A stretch of 64,000 nucleotides of DNA from Leishmania mexicana MHOM/GT/2001/U1103 (GCF_000234665.1 NC_018322.1:429825-493824), one strand, 5' to 3'. Shown: positions 40,485 to 50,764, counted from the stretch's first letter. Notes: generated by a model not told the origin, from the letters alone. Numbers and translations are program-made.

Positions 40485-43220
40485 ACACGTATTGCTTTGT
40501 GATTGGACTGCGCACTCTTCATCTAGCCCCTCGGGTGTTCTTTTTTTTGTTTCCCCTTGCCTATTGCACTGTGTCGGTGGTCTGGCAGACGTTTGTGCCC
40601 TGTGCGAGAGTGGAGGAAACAAATGCAAGGCTCCTCTCGCAGCAGACTGAAGCGGGGAGGTGGCGGAGGGAGGGAGGAGAGGGGGGGGGGTAACGATGTG
40701 GGAGTGGTAGGGCTCTGATCTTGACAGGCTCAGTGATTCGGTAATGAACTGATGCCGCACTCTGCCCACTCTTTTGCCTCTTCTTCTCTTTCACACGCTA
40801 GTCAAGTGGATTGGCCCGTCTTCTCAGCCTCTTTTTCTCTATGGGACGCCGTCTCTTCCCCTCACTGTTGTACGCGCGTGTGTGCCCACCTGTCTGTGTG
40901 TGTGCTTGCTACCCCTTCGAAAGTATTCCTCGCAAGTTGTTGGCCCATATCCTCCTCCCCCCTCTGCCTCCTCCTTCGATGGCCTCCCCATCCCCGACTT
41001 GGCGCTGTTCTCTATATCTTGCTGTTTCCATATCTTGTTTCTTTCTCTTCCGGTTCATCGTGTTACTGTCGATCGGCTGATGTCGTCATACCCACTCACG
41101 CTCGCGCACACCTTCCACCACCAGCACCACCACCACCCCCTCCCTCCCTCTCTCTCCCTCCCTCCCTTCGGCTCCTTTGCTCTGATTCTTCACCCTTTCT
41201 CCCTCGCATTTTACATCTTTTTTTGTTCTCCGGTTTGTCTGTTGCTGTCGGTGTTCGCGTCGTCGTCGTCATGTGTGTGTGTGTGCTCCTCGGTTGTTGC
41301 TCGCTTCCCTTCGTTTTTTTTATTGCTTCCTGTCTCTCTGCCTGTGTGTCCTCTACCTTTCTTGTCGGTAAAAGGATCGCCCATGTGCGGGTCTCTCGGT
41401 GCGCGTGGATGCGTGTGCAACACTTTCTTTTTTTCTTTTTGCCCCCCCCCCCCTCTTGTCTTGCCAGCCCAGCTTCTGAACTGCAATACGAAGTGGCATG
41501 ACGGAGAAAACCACAAAAAAGAAGGGCGTGCAGTGGACTGCAATGTTTAACTGGGTGGGTGTGTCCATTAAAAAAAACGCACGGACCGAAGAAGGAAGGT
41601 GGCAACGGTCGGAAAGGCGCAAGCGTGGGCTGCGGACTTATCTTGAAGAGGATGTGTGTGTATATTCACATGTGTGGAGCAAAAGAAAAAAAGGCATGAT
41701 CGGCGCGAGACCCACCTTGCAAACATGTGCACGAGATTTGTCTTTGTTCCGGTGGCCCGCATTCCGCGCGAACGCGTGCGTGTTTCGCGATGGCTGGCCG
41801 CTAATCCCTCGTGCTTCTCTTCCTCTGAGACGTGGAGACTTGTCTGCCTCTTCGTTGTGTGGGTGGGTGCGTTTCGCTCTTCTTCAGCTGCTTCTTCTTT
41901 TTTTTTCTGTTGTTCCACCTTCTTCAGTATAGATATCGGCTTGCTATTTTTGCGACCAGAGGAGGCAGCCTCTCACCTTGTCTCCTTTTTCCTGGTCTTC
42001 TATGTGTGCGTGCATGTCTGTGTGTGTGTGCGTGTGCGTGTGTGTGTGTTCGTGCTGCGCTGAACGCACGCGCTCCCTCCTCTTTCTTCACCTGCGGTGT
42101 TTGTGGCCCCCCCCTCCTCCTCCTCCTCCATTCGCTTTTCCTTTTGTCCGTTGTTCCCTGCTTGTGGTGTGCTGGTGCCCGGGTTGTGTGCTGCTGTTGT
42201 TTTCTCTCTGTTTCTTTTTTTTTGTTGCGCTTCCGACTCGACGTTTCACATCAGCTGTACGCTCGACGATCACACACGCCGGCACACACGCAGCATATTG
42301 TACAGAGTCGTCACCACCCCGCTGATGCGGGGATGTCTCCCCCTCCCCGCCTCCTATCCTCTCCGCGCCCTCCTCCTTTGTTCTGTGACACGCACGTACA
42401 CAGAAAAACAACATGGGCACGTTTGTGAGCATCTCGTGAAAAGCGCTTCCACTTCTCGTGGTTTACGTGCTCTCTCTCTCCATCTTTTTTTCGTGCTCGT
42501 AAAGTCTTCCCACTGCCCACAGGCTGCCTTGACCGCGCTTGTACTGGGGGAGGGGAGGGGGGAGGCGATGATGATGCTTCTCTTGCTTTACCGACGCCGC
42601 TGTCCTGTTTCTTTCTCCTCTTCGCGCAGACGCGCAGACGCGAAGACGAATTCCCACATGTGCACACCGACCGAAACCCAGATGCTCCGCACGCCCCGTA
42701 AATACTGCGAGGGGTTATGTGCAGGCACGGATCTGTGTGTGTGTGTGTGTGATGAGCGTCTAGCCATGCCGAATGCATGCCGGCCTCTCCGTGGAAAGGG
42801 CGCAAGAGGAGACAGGGACGAAGAGAGGAGGTGCGTTGGGCTGCTTCCGCGTTTCCTTACGTCGGCCGCGGCGTGGCCCTTTCCCCTCTTCTTCTGTTGC
42901 TCGCTGTGTTCCTGTTGTTGGGGTCTGCCTTTTTTTTCTGTCCTATTCTAAGCGATGCTTTCTTTTGGCTCGTATGTGTGTGTCTCCGTGCGCCATGGAC
43001 GCCGTTGTTTGTGTGTTTCTTTTACCTTTCCCTTTGATGTTCTTCCGCCGTCGTTGTGATTCTCGTCATACCAACCGTTTGAGCGGGTTGCCTGTGCGAA
43101 CGGCGCATACGTGTGTGTGTGCGCGTCCGTGCGAGGTCTCAGCATGGTGTTCCTCCTACACGGCGACCTCCGTCAGTACACGGCCGCCTTTTTCTTCTCT
43201 TCCTTTGTGCGTTGAGGAGT

Positions 43221-43292
43221 CCCTGGTGATGCCGGGCACCTCAACGTGGGGCCAGGGTACGGTAGCCACTTTGCGTGGAAGCCAAGAGCCCG
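43221..43292 (+). ncRNA. HDV-like self-cleaving ribozyme (Pr77 signature)
   Basis: The sequence fits the nested double-pseudoknot order of HDV-like ribozymes. P1: CCCTGG 43221-43226 with CCAGGG 43252-43257. P2: CGGGC 43233-43237 with GCCCG 43288-43292. A short P3 hairpin lies around CACCTCAACGTG. P4: CCAC 43266-43269 with GTGG 43275-43278, loop TTTGC. The joining strand GCCAAG carries the expected catalytic cytosine at 43282. CACCTCAACGTGG is also the hallmark core of the ingi/L1Tc 79-bp signature, as recalled. In L1Tc this element is both promoter and ribozyme at the RNA 5' end. Activity here is inferred. Confidence 0.7.
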
Positions 43293-43692
43293 TGACCTAT
43301 CCTCGGGCACGGCTGCGGGCTCGTGTTGTCGGCGGAAACGCCGGGGGCAGCAATGTGCCGAGGAGGCCCGCCGCCACGATCGCGTTCCGGCCGCCTCGCT
43401 ATGAATTCCCCTGATGGCTCGACAAACATCTGCACTCACCTACATTTTTTTCTTTCCGCTTTTGCTGCACTGCGGCGGCGTTGCACGTAGTCCTGTGCCC
43501 CGCCTGCGCCGTATACCGTGGAATGGCGACGGTCTGGGCAACCCTAAAAGCGGGGCGGGTTGGCCGGGTTCCTCGGCAAATCCTCGATGGATGTCTGTCC
43601 TCCGAAAGGGGCGCGTTATGCCCCCCACGGGCTGCGCGGGGCGCGGTCTCTCAGGTTTTCGGCGCCCTGGCGTAGCAAGTGGGGAGGGGGGC
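43250..43692 (+). repeat. Repeat module B, copy 2
   Basis: Near-identical, inverted partner of 3466-3909. Both copies keep the ATG (43414 here) and about 89 identical or near-identical codons of the same frame. Confidence 0.9.
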
Positions 43693-43899
43693 TTCGCCTG
43701 TGCGCCAGCCCCCTCGTGCGCGCGCAGTGGCGACTCTGGTGGGCGGACGTCCGGCGACATACTCGAGGACGCCATTGCAACGCCGGGGGCCCCGGATCGA
43801 ATGCAAAGCTGCGTGGCGCCCGGTCCTCGCGCCACCCGGGGTGGTGCGCGAAAAAATGACCCGGCCGGGCCAGCGCCACCCCACATGGCTAGCCGGTAA
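43414..43899 (+). other. Open frame inside the retroposon (161 codons)
   Basis: Starts MARQTSALTY, then a hydrophobic run (IFFFPLLL), then Arg/Pro/Gly-rich sequence. The minus-strand frame 3743-3276 (155 codons) shares the first 89 residues with few changes. No domain is recognised. It follows the ribozyme by about 120 bp, where an element-encoded frame would begin. It may be a relic rather than an expressed gene. Confidence 0.35.
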
Positions 43900-44215
43900 C
43901 GAGCGCCTGGGATGGGCAAGCGGCGGGGACGTCACCGAGGCGCCGGCCGATCACTGCATGGGCAAGCTCGCTGCCCATCTTGGGGGGTATGGCTCGGCGC
44001 TGCCAGCGACGACTGGCGCCCCTATGGCGCCCTTTCCGGAAGTGGAACTGAAGACTGCACCGCGAGCGCTCATCGGCGAACGGACCCGCAAAACGCGGTG
44101 CCCACCGAAGCGGCGACGAAGCGAAGACGCGCGAGCCATGGGAGCGCCGTGCGAACCCCGAGTACCAAGACAGTCCAAAAACGCGCCAGGGCGGGAAGCA
44201 GAATCACCTACGCAG

Positions 44216-44216
<1 letters not shown>

Positions 44217-44247
<31 letters not shown>
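44217..44247. repeat. CA dinucleotide repeat
   Basis: About 15 CA units inside the retroposon-derived region. Confidence 0.97.
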
Positions 44248-44248
<1 letters not shown>

Positions 44249-44555
44249 GCAACACCGCAACAGGCTCACGCACACAACCACAAAGTATAACTGAAGTATG
44301 TGACAGTATTGGCAACTGCTTGCGGCAGCCGCCGGGAATGCCGCCCCACCCAACGTACCCGCTTATAGACCGTTGCGGAGGCCAGGACTGGCGCGGTCGG
44401 CGGCCACTTCCGGGAGGGCGACCTCCCACCGCCCCCCACCCCCGCGCCCCTCAGGCCGTTTTCCATAGGCTCAATCGGGGGTGGGGGTACCCCGTGAGGC
44501 TCACCGTGCCCTCCTCCCCTGAAGCTGCACGTGGCCGATGGTGGCCCCGCGCCTT

Positions 44556-44645
44556 ACTGTCCCTGTGACACTGACCCGTGATCTGCGCAATCCACATGGG
44601 CAACTTACCTCGCGGCGACTGCGCGACCATCTGGGGGACAAGCTC
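44556..44645 (+). repeat. Diverged protein-like segment D, copy 2
   Basis: The partner of 3360-3449 (inverted), 68% identical in bases by hand count with no gaps over 30 codons. In this element D lies about 860 bp downstream of B; in the copy at 3.4 kb it adjoins B. Confidence 0.6.
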
Positions 44646-44823
44646 CAACCACGGCAGCCTGGCTTCCATCCCCACCGCCCCACCGCAGACCCCGTGGACT
44701 TGCCTCCCCCCACGGCAGCCCAGCATGAGCCACGTGCCAAGGTAGGGGCGGCGTTTGTGCACTCGACGCTCGCGCCTTCGGCTCGGTAGATCCCGGCGCT
44801 GAAGAAGTGCGTTGTATGCCCGT

Positions 44824-45219
44824 GCCGTATTGTGGGACGCCGCGGCTTGAAGAGGCTGAGGGAAAAACATGGCACGCCGGCCGAGTGCAGGGTCTGGGAG
44901 GGCCCTGACCTGCGGCTGGCCGACTCCCTCCCTGGCTTCATCTGGCATGTGCCTGCGCCACCGCCTGGTTACCCGCCCGGCGGGCGCCACCGCTTCCGCC
45001 CTCGGCCAGGGGCGTGCGGTCGGCCGGGGTGTCTGCCTGACGCTGATCGCGCGGCGCGTATGGGAAGAAGGGACAAGGACGGGCAAGAAGGGCTCGCTAG
45101 ACGCATGACCCCCATTCGACTGCCGACGGCTCGCTCTGGTCGACCAGGGTTTAGCCGAAGTGCGACCGAGGCAGGTGCGCTGTGGCTGTGTGTCTTTGTG
45201 TGTGTGTCTATGCTCTGAC
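44824..45219 (+). repeat. Repeat module C, copy 2
   Basis: Direct partner of 32440-32834, near-identical over its full length. Both copies end in a GT-rich stretch and then gctctgac. Confidence 0.92.
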
Positions 45220-46128
45220 TTGGTCGTGGGTGGAGTGATGGGCACGTTGCTATGAAGTGGAGGAACAGGCGAAGCGGCATACGATGCTGGACATGACAGT
45301 GTTGCGTGTGTGTGTCGTGTGCGGTATTCCATCCGTGTGGGGTACGCCGCCTATCATTTTCGCTGTCGTTGCGTTTCTCTCGCCTCATCTGTATCATTGC
45401 TGCGGTAGTGCGGGTTTTTGTATGTGAGTGTGCGTGTATCGATGGGGAGATGAGGTGGTCGGGGTCCGCAAGCAGGGGTTAGGTGAAGGTATGCGTGGTT
45501 ACGGGCAGTTCTCTCGCTCTGTCTGGGTGTTTGCGCATCATCGCAGGTGAGAGGCAGTGAAACGAACAGCGAAGAGATCGACCGTCGCGTGTGAAATGAC
45601 GTGGAGAAGCAAGTCAGGATAAGAGAGAGTGAGCCTAAAGTGGTCCCGCTTCTACACAGGCCCCTCCCCTCTCTTTCGCCAACGTATCCTACGCCTGCAC
45701 GTGTGTGCGAAGGTGTGTACGAAGACATTCCACCAACACCATACGCTATCTGCCCGATCATCTCTACGTTCTTCACGTTTCCTTGCCTCCATCCGAATCT
45801 CGCGACCGCCAACCTTTATCCTTCTTCGCCTTTAATGGCGGTGATGTACTCTCTGTCTCCATGAGCGTGGCCACGTATGCGTGCGTGCATGCGTGCGTAC
45901 GTGTGGCGGGTAATCTCTTGCAGCAAAAAAAAAGAAACAGCATCCCTCTCGTTGGGCCAACGGTCGAAAGCGGGGTTGCCGGGCAGACGCCGGGTGCGGT
46001 GTGTGTCGCATCTTCACCCCTTCCTCGAGTGATGAGAGAGGGATATGTGAAGGGGGGAGGGAGTGCTAAAAGCGTAGGTGTGCGTGCCAAGGGTGGTTGC
46101 AGCCTCCACACGGGGAGGGGGAGAGGGG

Positions 46129-46347
46129 TCAGTGCCGCAAGCAGCACTGCTCACCGTGGCCGGATATCCGCGATCCATTTAGGCGCATTGCTTCTATTGT
46201 GAGGACCACTCTACGCTCTACGTTGTCTCTGGGCACTGGCAGATGCGTAGGCTTTCCCGAGTTCGGCATGCACACGTTAGCGAGCAGTGCAGGACACCAG
46301 TGGGACTCGTGCTCTTCGTCATACTCTCTGATGAACTCCTTTGCCAT
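46129..46347 (-). other. Isolated minus-strand frame, 72 codons, uncertain
   Basis: The frame runs from ATG (46347) to TGA on the strand opposite to every other gene. Its translation begins MAKEFIREYDEEHESHWC and is balanced in composition, with six cysteines and mostly G/C-ending codons, unlike the repetitive translations around it. There is no match I recognise. Just upstream (higher coordinates) is a CA repeat near 46430-46455. It could be a small gene, a relic of an inserted element, or chance. Confidence 0.2.
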
Positions 46348-46740
46348 CACTTTTTTATTCTCGCTCTCGCTCTCTGCGGTCTGCTCTATATCAGCACCGT
46401 GTACCCACTTCCACGCAACGTCACGCACACGCACGCACACACACACACACACACATGCTCTCTTGTGCCTTGCTGGCACCGGCACTTCACAACCCACTGC
46501 GCCTCCTGTAATCGCATAGAGGAAGGAAAAAGGGCCAGAGCCTTGCCCTCGGAGTGCATCGCACACAGCATACATTCGGAGAGCGAGGCAAGAAAAGGGG
46601 ACGTCCGTGGTGTGTCTTCAGTGACTCTCGGATCGCGTCTCTATAGGTCCTGCCGCCTGACCTGGGACTCTGCTCGCTTGTTTGTCGCGCCGCTTTTTGT
46701 TTTCTTCGTCTTGTTGCCGGCACTTGCGCACCATCACAGC

Positions 46741-46801
46741 TCCCACGCTATCTTTGCCATCTCTCTCTCTTCCCTCCCTCCCTCTCTCACGCTTCCTGCA
46801 G
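46741..46801 (+). promoter_or_regulatory. Polypyrimidine tract and splice acceptor (RNASEK-like)
   Basis: A C/T-rich tract ends in cttcctgcag with AG at 46800-46801. No ATG lies between it and 46919, which supports that short gene being real. Confidence 0.75.
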
Positions 46802-46918
46802 CTGTTTTCTCCCTTCTCGATAACGCCACATAGCCGGGGCCTGTCGGAGAACTCCGCGTCTCAACGGACGGTACGGTAAGAAGAGTATTCCGGTGCGGCC
46901 AGGAGGGGTATTGAAAGG

Positions 46919-47248
46919 ATGGGGTACGATTCGTGTGCGACGTGCTGCGCAATCTTCTCGCTGCTGGGCATCGTACACCTTGTCTTGTTCGGCCGCATGT
47001 TCAGCGAGAAGGCCATCTCCTTTGCCATTATGGCCGTAGAGCACGGTTGGGACGGGGAAACGAAGGCGAAGGCGTGCTACAACGGTGCCATTATTTACAC
47101 GGTGACGCTCTTCTTGTCCGTCCTAGCCCGCGTGTACTTCCGCCGTAATGACGCCGCCAAGGCAGCGCTGCTTCACGCCCAGCATATTGAGGAAATTCAG
47201 GGGCTCCTCGTGCCACCCTCCATCTCGACAGGCTCCAGCCAGCACTGA
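46919..47248 (+). CDS. Small two-TM protein, ribonuclease-kappa-like
   Basis: 109 residues with two hydrophobic segments, about 7-27 (CAIFSLLGIVHLVLFGRMF) and 57-75 (YNGAIIYTVTLFLSVLA), separated by a polar loop. An early CATCC cysteine cluster and the CYNG entry to the second segment match the layout of ribonuclease kappa (RNASEK), about 100 residues in animals. RNASEK is now known as a small membrane component associated with the V-ATPase and endocytic uptake. The match is by architecture and a few residues, so another small two-TM family remains possible. A clean splice acceptor and first-AUG position support it as a gene. The C-terminal 35 residues are polar, probably cytosolic. Confidence 0.65.
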   Translation: MGYDSCATCCAIFSLLGIVHLVLFGRMFSEKAISFAIMAVEHGWDGETKAKACYNGAIIYTVTLFLSVLARVYFRRNDAAKAALLHAQHIEEIQGLLVPPSISTGSSQH

Positions 47249-50155
47249 AGAGGATACGCGATGACCACGCTGAAGGTGAGGAGACGCAGGCGGCGAACTG
47301 AAGAGAAAACGAACAAGGGTAGAAAAGTTAACGTCCACGCGCATGCACATGCGGCTATTCAGCGTGCACTACGACCAACAGTGCACCAAGAGGGGGTGGG
47401 TGGGTGGGTGCACGCGTACGGAGTGACTCCTAACGTCCCGACTCCCCTGCCCCCGGTCTTCTCAGTGGAAACGAGAAAAGACGCACACCGACGTTCACTA
47501 GCGCACCTGGAGTTCGGTTTCTCTCTCTATCTGATGTTCTCTCCTCCTAAATCGCGTAAAGACAAAGTGGGGTGGTGGTGGTGGAGGGACGAGTGTTTCG
47601 ACACATGTGCGGTGTGCGTGTACACGTGTGTATGTGCTTGCGTGCTGGAGGGGCGGCGGGAGTAGCGCGAGGGAAACGGCGCGGTCCTGCTCATCGAATG
47701 CTGCTTCCGTGCGCGATCCGCTGTGCACGTCCATCTCTCTTTCTTTTCCCGTTTCTCTCTCTGTTTGCGGCCCGCCCCCGCCCCCCCTCCCGCTCCGTCC
47801 CCTCGCCTCCGTTCATATCCGCCGGGCAGGTGATTCTGTGCGCTGTGGAGGTGATGGGTTCGCACGGTTCCGTTTCTCTCCATGGCCCCCCTCTCTCCCT
47901 CCTCTTGCGAGCGCGCCGTTCTTTGTCTGCCTTACCGCTGCTCGTCTTTTTCCTCCTTTTCATGTCGTCTCTCGCGTGGTGAGGAGGGGTGGGGGGCGGT
48001 TGTGCTCTGGGAGGCAGGCAGGAAGGGGTTGGCTACATGTGTGTGCGTGTGTGCGCGGTGCTCTCTTACTGCCAGTGTGTCTGCGTGTCTTCGTCCCGCC
48101 CACTTTCTGTTTTTCCTTTTTTCTTCAGCTCTCGTGTTTTGCTGCCGTGATGGGCGGGCGTATGCGTGTGTGTGTGTCGCCATGAGGTAGTGCGCACCTT
48201 ATGGCGTCTGCCCCTATTTTCTCTCGTCAGCCCTCGATGGCATTGTGTTCGCTGGGGAGGGATGAGAAGAGGGGGCAGGGGGAGATAGTGTGCTCGACAT
48301 CGGCGGCAGGGGCCGCAGGGCACGTCTGGAGATGTCTGTATGTGCTGGGCTTTTCTCTAGCGTTGGTGCAGGAGTGCGCTGTGCACGCTTGTTGGTGCGT
48401 GTTTGCGCATGAGGGAGCGGGCGAGCGAAAGTAAAGATTTTTGTGTATCGCTGTTGGTGCGATGGCGGAGACTTGCGCATCTCTTGCCAGAGTGTGTGTG
48501 TATCCGTGCGCGTGCTGATGACTCCCTGGACAAGCGATCTCCCTCCTCCACTCCCCCTCTTGCGCGTGCGCGTTTTCTGCTGTCGGTTTACATGTTCTTC
48601 CTCCTCGTGAGTTGTAGAGCCAATCAACAGCAGGAAGAGCAGCGCACAGAGAGGCACATGCACACGAGAGTGTGTAGGCGCGTGTGCGGAAGGGGTGGGT
48701 GGGTGGGGTGACAACCATCATACATAACAAAAAAGATGGTGAGAGGCATGGAGCTGGGGAGAGACTCAGGGGGAGGGGGAGGGAGAGGGGAGGGGAAGAG
48801 GCGTCACTCGCCGAGGGCCCTTTGGCATGATTGTCTGTAGTCGAGATCCAGGCATAGACACACCGTGAGCCCAGTGCTGTCCGAGGAGGAGGGGGGAGGG
48901 AAGCCAACTACCAGACGTTTGCGCGGGGGAAAAGGGCTGAGGGGTGGCGGCACGGCCGGGAAGCTTCTCCGCTTTCCCTTCAGCCGTCGCGCACTTGTCT
49001 GCTCTCTCTCTGCAGAAGACGGCCCACAAAGCGCAAGGGCTCATGTTGGGCACCTGTGTCTCACCCCGCTAACCTCATACATGGACTGCGCATGTGTACG
49101 TGCTCGTATCTGTTTACGTGTGTGCGTGTGTGTGTGTGTGCCAAGTCTCCGTCTCCGTGCCAGCAGCCTGCACCGGGTCCCTCCTGAAGATTATGTCTGT
49201 ATTCACGCACCGTTACCTAGACACGGGCGTGGATGTGCGCTTTCCATCTCCCTCTTTTTCTCTCCATCTCTCTCCGTCTTTCTCTACCCACGCACTCATG
49301 CGCCGCTGCCGCTCCCTTGTCGGCTCACCGCCGCCGTCTTGACCTTCTCCTCCCTCCTCCTTTTGGCGCCCAACGGCAGAGAGGTGTGCGCCTACGCATC
49401 AGGTCCAAGGAAACAGCACCAACATACAACGCGGAGGCGCAAGAGGAATACGCGTATCGCGAGGAGGGCGCAGACGCAAGGGAGAGAAACACAAGGAAGA
49501 AGTGACGCCTTAGCGCCACTTTTTCTCTTGCGCATCGCGTCCAGCAACTTTTGGTCATCAGCAGGGACCTTCGAGGAGAGCAACCTCCCCCCTCCCTCTC
49601 CTCCCCCCACACACGCACACTTTCTAGCGTGCACATACGCCTGTTTCTCTCGCAGGCGTTGACAGCTGTTATGGGCGCCATTGCGTGAGCTTGCACTCAC
49701 TCCCCCCTCTGCATTCCGTACCTTCGATTAGAGCAGCAACCCTTGCCTTCTGCAAGACTCTAGGGCAGCGGGTGGAGAGCGCGCACAGCACTTCTCTCTT
49801 CCTGTCTTTTGTTTTTAGGTAGTAGCGTGTACCGGATGCCACCTTCAGTGCCGTCTGCCTCGCACCACAACAACAACAAAATCGCCTCCGCGCAAGCGTT
49901 GGGAGAAGGCCGTTTGATCTTAGTCTAGCATTCACACTAGCATCTCGCCGTTTTCTTTTTCTGTTTTCTCCTTTTCTGTTCTGGTCCCACGCCCTCGGTG
50001 CTCATCTCCGTCGTGGACGCTTCGTTCACGTCCTGCTGTGGCGTGTCCTGTGGCAGCAGGGCGGCCGTGAAGTTTGCCCTTGCGCGCGCTCTCTTGTGTC
50101 TTATATCTGCGTCTTTGGTTGCGGTGCCTCCGTGGCGCATACGCACAGCGAACCG
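47249..50155. other. RNASEK-like/NDUFA8-like spacer
   Basis: A 2.9 kb spacer with no gene. It contains GT tracts (47610-47640, 48030-48060, 49105-49140), C/T-rich blocks (47730-47960, 49230-49350) and a G-rich patch at 48765-48800. Splice signals for the next gene are at 49950-50056. Confidence 0.5.
49950..50056 (+). promoter_or_regulatory. Pyrimidine tract and splice acceptor (NDUFA8-like)
   Basis: A T/C-rich tract (49950-49990) lies upstream of cctgtggcag with AG at 50055-50056. The first ATG after it is 50156. Confidence 0.5.
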
Positions 50156-50764
50156 ATGGAGCAGTTTGTGCAACCATTAGAGGGCATCTTCCGAGACGGC
50201 ATCCCTGCCCCTGTGCTGCGCGCCTTTGCCCCTCTCTTCCAGGCGCTGCCGAGTCTTCAGGAACGTGTAGAGGCATCTCGCGACTGCTATTACTGGCGAG
50301 CAAACCCCATGAAGTGTCTGGAGGAGGACATTGACACGGTCACCGGTTTCATGCAAGCCTGCGAAGCCTCCTTCCGGATGTGCCCGCAGCAGTCGGCGAC
50401 GCTGCTCAAGTGCCACATGACGGAGCCGGCGCGTGCCGTCTACTTCTGCCGTGATGAGGAGTGGGAGTGGCGCAGCTGCTTGATGGATCAGACCGGCATC
50501 CGCTTCTGGCCCTACGCGAATGCCCCGATCGGTGCGCCGTGGTCGAACGGTGGGCAGACGGAGGACTTTCATCTGGAAGATCGCTTCTTCTACGAGAACT
50601 TCTCTTTCTGGCGTCGTCGCGGGGCAATGCTGGCGGTGCGCGAGCGTGAGCTAGAGGTGGCGGCGCAGCGCAAGCACTGGCTGGACGAGCAGACGGACGA
50701 CACCTCCCTAGCGGTACCAAAGCCGACAATAGTGCCCATCGGCATCAACACCAAGATCAACTAG
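50156..50764 (+). CDS. NDUFA8: Mitochondrial CX9C protein, complex I subunit NDUFA8-like
   Basis: 202 residues. Three exact C-x9-C motifs (CYYWRANPMKC, CPQQSATLLKC, CRDEEWEWRSC) and a fourth cysteine pair lie within about residues 43-110. The run NPMKCLEE followed by a cysteine, then FRMC and later FC and SCLMD aligns residue by residue with human NDUFA8 (PGIV), a structural subunit of NADH:ubiquinone oxidoreductase in the intermembrane space, imported through Mia40-type oxidative folding. That route is modified in trypanosomatids. The rest is a C-terminal extension (about 115-202) with aromatic residues. The frame extends upstream to a non-ATG codon at 50096; 50156 is the first AUG. Identification rests on the cysteine pattern and local identity, without a search. 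Confidence 0.8.
   Translation: MEQFVQPLEGIFRDGIPAPVLRAFAPLFQALPSLQERVEASRDCYYWRANPMKCLEEDIDTVTGFMQACEASFRMCPQQSATLLKCHMTEPARAVYFCRDEEWEWRSCLMDQTGIRFWPYANAPIGAPWSNGGQTEDFHLEDRFFYENFSFWRRRGAMLAVRERELEVAAQRKHWLDEQTDDTSLAVPKPTIVPIGINTKIN

Larger units (their letters stand above)
43221..45219 (+). mobile_element. ingi/L1Tc-clade retroposon, most complete copy
   Basis: A 2.0 kb element. It opens with a Pr77/HDV-like ribozyme (43221-43292), then module B (43250-43692) with an open frame starting at ATG 43414. A less clear middle part follows with a CA repeat (44217-44247). Segment D (44556-44645) and module C (44824-45219) complete it. Module A, present in the copies at 1.8 and 32 kb, is missing here, so this copy is also internally deleted. 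No reverse transcriptase or endonuclease motif was found. The 3' end is set by where similarity to 32834 stops; no A-tail or target duplication is evident. It is probably a degenerate DIRE-type relic. Confidence 0.6.
39472..46918. other. RING/RNASEK-like spacer, 7.4 kb
   Basis: The longest spacer in the window. It has a TA repeat (39606-39623), a CCA repeat (40461-40484), several GT/CA tracts and extended C/T-rich blocks (40770-41460, 41830-42530). The retroposon at 43221-45219 sits in the middle. An isolated minus-strand frame lies at 46129-46347. I see no + strand gene. Confidence 0.55.

Noticed and set aside
40752..41550. Two overlapping + strand frames of about 250 codons
   Set aside because: They translate a C/T-rich spacer (Ser, Pro, Leu, Phe, Cys only) in two frames at once, typical of polypyrimidine DNA.
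43679..44290. 203-codon frame with GNERLGWAS, reminiscent of the RNase H GNExAD motif
   Set aside because: One short motif without the other acidic RNase H residues, in GC-rich DNA where long frames arise by chance.
31964..45219. TATE or SLACS element
   Set aside because: No tyrosine recombinase, reverse transcriptase, spliced-leader target or telomeric repeat context is visible.
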